A DNA stretch of 10,666 nt from Lachnoclostridium sp. UBA7215 (GTDB lineage: Bacteria; Bacillota; Clostridia; Lachnospirales; Lachnospiraceae): positions 1 through 10,666 of the forward strand of contig DKUB01000044.1 of NCBI GenBank assembly GCA_002490465.1. The letters run 5' to 3'. Of this stretch, positions 6,298-10,666 are shown one piece after another. Position 1 is the stretch's first letter. Every line of letters starts with the position of its first letter. A model generated the notes under the pieces. The model was not told the DNA's origin. It searched no databases and saw nothing but the letters and a program-made list of their open reading frames with translations. The position numbers and the translations under genes are program-made.

Positions 6298-6330
6298 CTC
6301 CTTTTTGAAATCAAATATTTTTAAAAGGAG
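6298..6330 (+). promoter_or_regulatory. Hairpin covering the Shine-Dalgarno sequence of the ABC ATPase gene
   Basis: CTCCTTTT (6298-6305) is perfectly complementary to AAAAGGAG (6323-6330), which is most of the ribosome binding site for the ATG at 6339. A 2x2 internal loop and a further 4-bp AAAT/ATTT stem (6308-6311, 6317-6320) close it with a 5-base loop. In RNA this would hide the ribosome binding site, giving possible translational control or temperature sensitivity. No terminator or second promoter is evident in 6271-6338. Pairing is seen directly; function is inferred. Confidence 0.45.
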
Positions 6331-6338
6331 GTTCTCTT

Positions 6339-7010
6339 ATGAGTATTGAAATTCATCATTTAACGAAAACATACCGTTCCCACATCGCTTTAGATGACAT
6401 AACTGTGACCTTTGAGAACGGTATGTACGGCCTGCTTGGCAAAAACGGCGCGGGCAAATCAACATTCCTAAAAATTCTGGCAACTCTGACAAAACCCACA
6501 AGCGGAGATATAACAATAAATGGCGTATCTCGCAGGGACACCGTGTTTCGCAAGATGATTGGCTATGTGCCGCAAAATTTTTCCTTTTATCCAAACATGA
6601 CCATATATGACAGCATGAAATACCTTGCGGCGCTGTCAGAAATATCAGTTTCAAGACAAAATTTAAAAATCCCACTACTATTACAGCAGGTAAATTTATG
6701 GGAAATGAAAAAAAAGAAAATCCGTACTTTATCCGGTGGAATGATAAAGCGCCTTGGGATAGCACAGGCATTAATAAATAATCCGAAAATATTAATTGCC
6801 GACGAACCGACCGCCGGACTTGACCCGGAAGAACGAATAAGACTTTATCATGTCTTAGAAGAGTATTCCAAAGATAACATTGTCATTCTATCTACCCATA
6901 TTGCGAGTGATATTGAGGCCGTCTGCAAGAGAGTCTGCGTTTTGGATTCCGGAAGACTGGTTTTTAATGGCAGTGTAGACAGCTTAAAAGAATGGAGGGA
7001 ACGCCAATGA
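6339..7010 (+). CDS. ABC transporter ATP-binding protein (ABC-2 export type)
   Basis: This 223-residue cytoplasmic ATPase powers the membrane subunits encoded next. The motifs are complete: Walker A GKNGAGKST (34-42), Q-loop Q79 in YVPQNFSFYPNMT, signature LSGGMIKR (131-138), Walker B ILIADE with catalytic E156, D-loop AGLDPEE, and switch H187 in STH. The PQNFSFYPNMT form of the Q-loop and the signature are typical of ABC-2/BcrA-type exporters rather than importers. There is no C-terminal extension, so it is shorter than BcrA (~300). Start: AAAAGGAGG eight bases upstream, though it can be masked by a hairpin. Its TGA overlaps the ATG of the permease gene (7007-7010), so the two are translationally coupled. 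Export of, or resistance to, a membrane-active peptide is likely from the neighbouring two-component genes, but the substrate is not shown. Confidence 0.93.
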   Translation: MSIEIHHLTKTYRSHIALDDITVTFENGMYGLLGKNGAGKSTFLKILATLTKPTSGDITINGVSRRDTVFRKMIGYVPQNFSFYPNMTIYDSMKYLAALSEISVSRQNLKIPLLLQQVNLWEMKKKKIRTLSGGMIKRLGIAQALINNPKILIADEPTAGLDPEERIRLYHVLEEYSKDNIVILSTHIASDIEAVCKRVCVLDSGRLVFNGSVDSLKEWRERQ

Positions 7011-8410
7011 GACAACTATTTGCACTGGAATGCAGACAAATTTTTACAAGTATTATATACTGGTTATTTATTGCCGCCCTTATCGCCGTATTCTGGCTGA
7101 ATTATGGAAATATTGAACAGGAGGAGATTCGTGATGCCTCACAACCAACTTCCTTATTTTATTCCCCGCAGGGCAATGTCTTTGCGCCGGAACAAAAAGG
7201 GCTGTCCGATGAGGGCCAGCAAAAGAAAATGATGCTTGGACTGACAAAAAAACTATTATACTGCTACAGGAAAAATTCTTACGAATACTATCCGTTTGGC
7301 TATATCAAAGAAAAAAGCTTTGCTGAAGCAGAACAAAAAACGGTACTAAACTATTTGCAGGAAATTACTAATTGGAAGGAAGAAAAAATCAGGGAAAATA
7401 AAACTGCTTCCTCTTCCAATTCAGAAGAAATTGAAATTTCGGGAGGAGGGGCCTATGTGGCAGAACCAGGTACCGGCAAGATAAATGAGGACGGTCAGTA
7501 TGTCTTTTCCCCGAATGAATGGAAATATGTGGATGAGCCAACTGCTTCCTCTAATGATACAGAAAAATCCGATGATATTACGATGCATGTTTCATTTACA
7601 AGATTTAAAGAAATCATGGAAAAAGTCAGCGATATGATAGGCAAAAATTCATATTTCAGCTGGCCGCTTATCAACCTCTACTATGGGGTAAATGATATGG
7701 ATACCTCCCCGGTCACCCGGAGACAGCATGAAGAATTTTTTAGTAAAGATAAAATAACCGGAGCTTTCGCCAGATATTATTGTGACAGCATATCCCTTGC
7801 CATTTTGCTGCTCCCGGCCTTTGTGGTAATGGCAATGATAATAAAAGACAAGCGGCATAATGTTATGGATTTGGCTTATACCAAAAACATATCTTCCTGT
7901 CAATACATTTTTATACGGTATCTTGCTTATGTATTTATGATGTTGATACCCATTCTTCTTCTGCCGCTGAAAAGTTTTATCATCCTGGCCAAATACGCCT
8001 ATAATACGGGAAATCCCATTGATATACTGGCATTCCCAAAGTATATAATGGGATGGATTTTACCCACATTGCTTTTTGTGACTGCACTTGGCATGTTACT
8101 GGCTGTTATAACCAGAAGTTACCTGTCTGTTTTGATTATGGGAATATTCTGGATTCTCTGCAGGCCATCTGTTGGAAAAATAATGGGAGGAAATTATGAA
8201 ACCTTTGATTTTGTAATCCGACATAACACGCTAAAGGGATATGGGCGGATGATGCAGGAAATTCCTATGCTCGTTCTGAATCGAACCGTTATTGCAACAG
8301 CTTCACTTTTAATTATACTTTTTACAGCATGGATTTATCAAAGAAAAAGAAAAGGGGGACTAAAAATTAATGTGCCGGAATTTATTCATCCTTATAAAAG
8401 AGAATGGTAA
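7007..8410 (+). CDS. ABC-2-type transporter membrane subunit with large extracytoplasmic domain
   Basis: This 467-residue membrane protein is the main channel subunit for the preceding ATPase. TM1 is at about 12-32, followed by a ~225-residue hydrophilic region (33-258) expected outside the cell, then about five more membrane segments (near 262-280, 300-325, 347-367, 371-386, 427-444) and a short basic tail. This topology, with a big domain between TM1 and TM2, is a variant of the ABC-2 permease fold; the outside part has low-complexity stretches (KTASSSNSEEIEISGGG). The domain has no enzyme motif I recognise and may bind substrate or talk to the kinase. Start: GGAGGG seven bases before ATG 7007, which makes the ATGA overlap with the ATPase gene. 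An in-frame ATG at 6992 lacks a site. It overlaps the next gene by 41 bp. Confidence 0.82.
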   Translation: MRQLFALECRQIFTSIIYWLFIAALIAVFWLNYGNIEQEEIRDASQPTSLFYSPQGNVFAPEQKGLSDEGQQKKMMLGLTKKLLYCYRKNSYEYYPFGYIKEKSFAEAEQKTVLNYLQEITNWKEEKIRENKTASSSNSEEIEISGGGAYVAEPGTGKINEDGQYVFSPNEWKYVDEPTASSNDTEKSDDITMHVSFTRFKEIMEKVSDMIGKNSYFSWPLINLYYGVNDMDTSPVTRRQHEEFFSKDKITGAFARYYCDSISLAILLLPAFVVMAMIIKDKRHNVMDLAYTKNISSCQYIFIRYLAYVFMMLIPILLLPLKSFIILAKYAYNTGNPIDILAFPKYIMGWILPTLLFVTALGMLLAVITRSYLSVLIMGIFWILCRPSVGKIMGGNYETFDFVIRHNTLKGYGRMMQEIPMLVLNRTVIATASLLIILFTAWIYQRKRKGGLKINVPEFIHPYKREW

Positions 8411-8894
8411 ACTTTACCTGAGACCATGTGTACTATCATCCATTTTATTTCTGCTTTTCATTCCATGCATATATGGGATATCCAATTTAGACAGCGTGAA
8501 AGCGGCTGACTGCCTTGGGAAGATGGTTTCCCTCATCGGCATCCCGCTGCTTGTCCCAATCGCCAGACCGGAACAGGATTCTGATATCCGGAACATCATA
8601 GCAGTTAAGAGCTTTCCGTACAGGATCATTATTCTGCTCCGCCTTGCCATGGCCATAATTGCCCTGACGGTACTCACTTACACATTTGAACTGTACCTGT
8701 TATATAAGGGAGGGGACTTTCCAATCAGCATATATACTCTGCGGACAGTGGCAGTCAGCGCACTGCCCGCAGGATTCGGCCTTTTGACTAGTCTTTTGTC
8801 CAGAAACACCATTGCCGGTCTGTTATCAGCCTTTAGCTGTCACTTTATTTTCGGTGAGTATCTGGTTGGAATAATCCTGAACGGAACTTTTTAA
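8370..8894 (+). CDS. Small ABC transporter membrane subunit, possibly C-terminally truncated
   Basis: This 174-residue hydrophobic protein is the last gene of the operon. Hydrophobic segments lie at about 23-38, 50-65, 85-110, 123-143 and 147-170, and the N-terminus (short amphipathic RNLFILIKENGKLYLRP before TM1) is like that of ABC-2 permease subunits. It probably forms a mixed complex with the 467-residue subunit. The gene starts inside the previous one (41-bp overlap) with GGGGGA about ten bases upstream. It is short for such a subunit (usually ~230 or more) and stops directly after a hydrophobic stretch (GIILNGTF), with no final soluble turn and helix. It ends only 16 bp from the convergent chemoreceptor gene. 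A truncated copy at a recombination junction is possible; a naturally short family is the alternative. Confidence 0.72.
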   Translation: MCRNLFILIKENGKLYLRPCVLSSILFLLFIPCIYGISNLDSVKAADCLGKMVSLIGIPLLVPIARPEQDSDIRNIIAVKSFPYRIIILLRLAMAIIALTVLTYTFELYLLYKGGDFPISIYTLRTVAVSALPAGFGLLTSLLSRNTIAGLLSAFSCHFIFGEYLVGIILNGTF

Positions 8895-8910
8895 CTTTCC
8901 TTTTATGTGT

Positions 8911-10623
8911 TTACTCCGTCTGAAACACGGATGTAATTTCATTCAGTTTATCCACCGTTTCAATACAGTTGTCTACCAGTGCATTGTTTTCTACGGTCTG
9001 TTCCACAACATTGGTTGTCTTATCTGCAATATCTGTTACTCCAATAGTGGAATCGCCGATTGTGGAGTTGATTCCGGCAACCGATTCTGCAATCCGTGCG
9101 ATTGTTCCTGCCAGTCTGGTTATTGATTCCTCAATAGTTGCCATTCCGGAAGCATAGCCCTCGGAATCCGTATAATAATTCTCGCCGACCTCGGCAAACT
9201 GCTCATAATCTTTCAGGACAACCTTATCAAGAAATTCTACGGTATCATGCAAGGAATGCGTGAGCGTTGAAACAACATGGTTGATATCGGCAACAATGGC
9301 ATTGATATCACCTACCGTCTCTGATGTCTGGTTTGCCAGGGAACCGATTTCCGTTGCAACAACCGCAAATCCTTTTCCGGCATCTCCTGCTCTTGCCGCC
9401 TCAATGGATGCGTTGAGCGCGAGCAGACTCGTCTGTGAGGAAATTTCCATAATGGAATCTGTCAGTTCGTTAATCTTGTTAACGGCCTTAGAATCCTCAA
9501 TAGCCTGTTCTGTTTTTTCGCTGATATCCTGATACATTTTTGTCGTTTTCTGTGATGCCTCAAACGTCGTCGTTTTCAGACTTTCTGCGCGTTCTTTTAC
9601 TTCGTCCGCAAGACGCTCACCCTCTGAAGCAAGGTTTTTAATCTGCTCCGCCTCTTTTTTCATTGTACTGATATTGCTATTGATGTTCTCTGTTGTTGCT
9701 GCGGTTTCTTCCATACCTGCTGCAAGCTCCTGTGTTGTTGCAGAGTTATCACTGCAGCTATTATTAATTTCTTCAGATATTGTTTTCACTTCATTTACAT
9801 TATTTGTAATCTGGGCACCAACGCCCTCAATATCATTGACCATTGTGCGGAGATTCTTGCGCATATTCTGTATCGCGCGCCCAATCAATCCGATTTCATC
9901 TTTCTTTCCCACTATTTTACTGCTTGCAGGGTTTGCCCTGAAATTAAATTCACTGGTATCTTTAATAATTCCTGTAAGAACATTCAGCGGTTTTAACATG
10001 TGAGTGATAAAAATCAAACTGAGAATAATACCAAATAGCGCAAAGACAACATTAACAATAATTAGAAGCAGCCGAATCTCCGATACCCCATGCAGTATGT
10101 CGTCCTCATCTGCAGTCATAACCAGAATGGACTGGTTCTCTAAAACAACATAAGCAGCATATTTCATAACACCCTTAAAATCGTATGTAATCACGTCCGG
10201 TTTCGAATTAATACCACGGTCCAGGTCTGAGATAATCTGTTTAACTGCTGCATTTTCAACTGGCTGACCAATTTTTTCCGGTGTCGGATGATAAAGCATG
10301 GTGCTGTCACGTCCCACCAGATAAGAATAGGAAGATTCCGTCCCCTCCAGTTTTGCATCAGCAAGAACTCCATCAAGCATCTCCGTCGGCATTTCTCCAT
10401 TAGCACTTGAAATCTCATATTCCAAAGTTCTGGCAGAAGCCTCTGTCAATGAAAGCATGGAACTGCGCACCTGCTCTGTAATTAACTTTGAGCTTGCCGG
10501 TATCGCAATCGCGACACACCCCGTTACTGCTATAACAATTAACAACACGGTTAGTAGCGTAAGTTTGAATTTAAGTGATTGAAAAAAATTGACCTTATTA
10601 TTGTCTTTCGTTTGTGAGCTCAT
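8911..10623 (-). CDS. Methyl-accepting chemotaxis protein with Cache-type sensor
   Basis: This chemoreceptor (570 residues from the chosen start) sits in the inner membrane and controls CheA through CheW. TM1 is at about 17-40. The extracytoplasmic domain (~45-182) carries SYLVGRDSTMLYHPTPEK, typical of a single Cache sensor for small organic ligands. TM2 is at about 185-209, HAMP at about 209-262, and the long coiled-coil signalling domain runs from ~267 to the end, with the highly conserved tip EISSQTSLLALNASIEAARA...GKGFAVVA at about 385-425. There is no CheR-binding pentapeptide at the C-terminus. ATGs lie at 10632, 10629 and 10623; GGAGG (10634-10638) is one, four and ten bases from them. 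The first is therefore unlikely, and 10623 is preferred, with 10629 possible. It implies a motile host. It is convergent with the ABC operon, with no clear terminator between. Confidence 0.93.
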   Translation of the reverse strand: MSSQTKDNNKVNFFQSLKFKLTLLTVLLIVIAVTGCVAIAIPASSKLITEQVRSSMLSLTEASARTLEYEISSANGEMPTEMLDGVLADAKLEGTESSYSYLVGRDSTMLYHPTPEKIGQPVENAAVKQIISDLDRGINSKPDVITYDFKGVMKYAAYVVLENQSILVMTADEDDILHGVSEIRLLLIIVNVVFALFGIILSLIFITHMLKPLNVLTGIIKDTSEFNFRANPASSKIVGKKDEIGLIGRAIQNMRKNLRTMVNDIEGVGAQITNNVNEVKTISEEINNSCSDNSATTQELAAGMEETAATTENINSNISTMKKEAEQIKNLASEGERLADEVKERAESLKTTTFEASQKTTKMYQDISEKTEQAIEDSKAVNKINELTDSIMEISSQTSLLALNASIEAARAGDAGKGFAVVATEIGSLANQTSETVGDINAIVADINHVVSTLTHSLHDTVEFLDKVVLKDYEQFAEVGENYYTDSEGYASGMATIEESITRLAGTIARIAESVAGINSTIGDSTIGVTDIADKTTNVVEQTVENNALVDNCIETVDKLNEITSVFQTE

Positions 10624-10647
10624 TAGCATCATTCCTCCCTTAATTAT

Positions 10648-10653
10648 ATTATA
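10648..10653 (-). promoter_or_regulatory. Candidate -10 element of the chemoreceptor gene
   Basis: A TATAAT on the minus strand lies about 10 bases before the AAGGGAGG ribosome binding site. Any -35 would fall near or beyond the window edge and no clear one is visible. The region is almost pure A/T, so a chance match is quite possible. Confidence 0.25.
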
Positions 10654-10666
10654 ATATATATTATTT

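Noticed and set aside
8907..8928. Small hairpin GTGTTT/AAACAC at the convergent gene ends as a terminator
   Set aside because: Only six A/T-rich pairs, a 10-base loop, and no T-run follows on either strand.
9674..10003. Plus-strand frame of 109 codons within the chemoreceptor gene
   Set aside because: Antisense to highly conserved chemoreceptor codons, Ser/Val/Ile-rich with no start signals; a shadow frame.

Overview
The window looks like chromosome of a low-GC Firmicute, most likely a gut member of the Lachnospiraceae (Clostridia). This rests on AT-rich DNA with strong AGGAGG-type ribosome binding sites and sigma-A-like promoters, a BspA-type leucine-rich-repeat/FnIII secreted protein, a DUF3990 gene with its usual 156-residue partner, and a Cache-type chemoreceptor of clostridial style. 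The genus cannot be fixed from the sequence alone.

Layout. Positions 1-156 (minus) hold the N-terminal 52 codons of a GNAT acetyltransferase cut by the window edge. Positions 157-438 have no intact gene: they hold a short protein-like fragment and a strong bidirectional terminator. Positions 439-2748 (minus) encode the secreted LRR/FnIII protein. It is divergently transcribed from a small XRE-type regulator (2925-3248, plus). Convergent with that regulator is a two-gene unit on the minus strand (4191 to 3263): a DUF3990 protein with ADP-ribosyltransferase-like motifs, coupled by a 4-bp ATGA overlap to a helical partner protein, which looks like a toxin-antitoxin-type pair. Divergent from this pair is a five-gene plus-strand operon (4358-8894): OmpR-family response regulator, sensor histidine kinase, ABC ATPase, a large ABC-2-type permease with a ~225-residue outside domain, and a small second membrane subunit. 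Positions 8911-10623 (minus) encode a methyl-accepting chemotaxis protein, convergent with the operon.

How the genes work together. The operon has the layout of a self-contained sense-and-export module. The kinase has a short external loop, the regulator resembles those of lantibiotic/antimicrobial-peptide systems, and the ABC-2 transporter follows in the same transcript. The likely job is sensing and resisting a membrane-active peptide, or exporting a peptide or lipid; the substrate is inferred, not shown.

Non-coding features that stand out: (i) a GC-rich ~65-bp hairpin-forming element wedged between regulator and kinase that looks like a small dispersed repeat and creates a spurious longer reading frame for the kinase; (ii) an AT-rich hairpin that covers the Shine-Dalgarno sequence of the ABC ATPase gene; (iii) TTGAC repeats 11 bp apart upstream of the regulator, with the 9-mer TTGACTTTT recurring before the ABC genes; (iv) a terminator whose hairpin contains the final codons and stop of the LRR gene; (v) a short last permease that ends 16 bp from the convergent chemoreceptor gene with no visible terminator. 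No tRNA, rRNA, CRISPR array, transposase or phage gene is visible.
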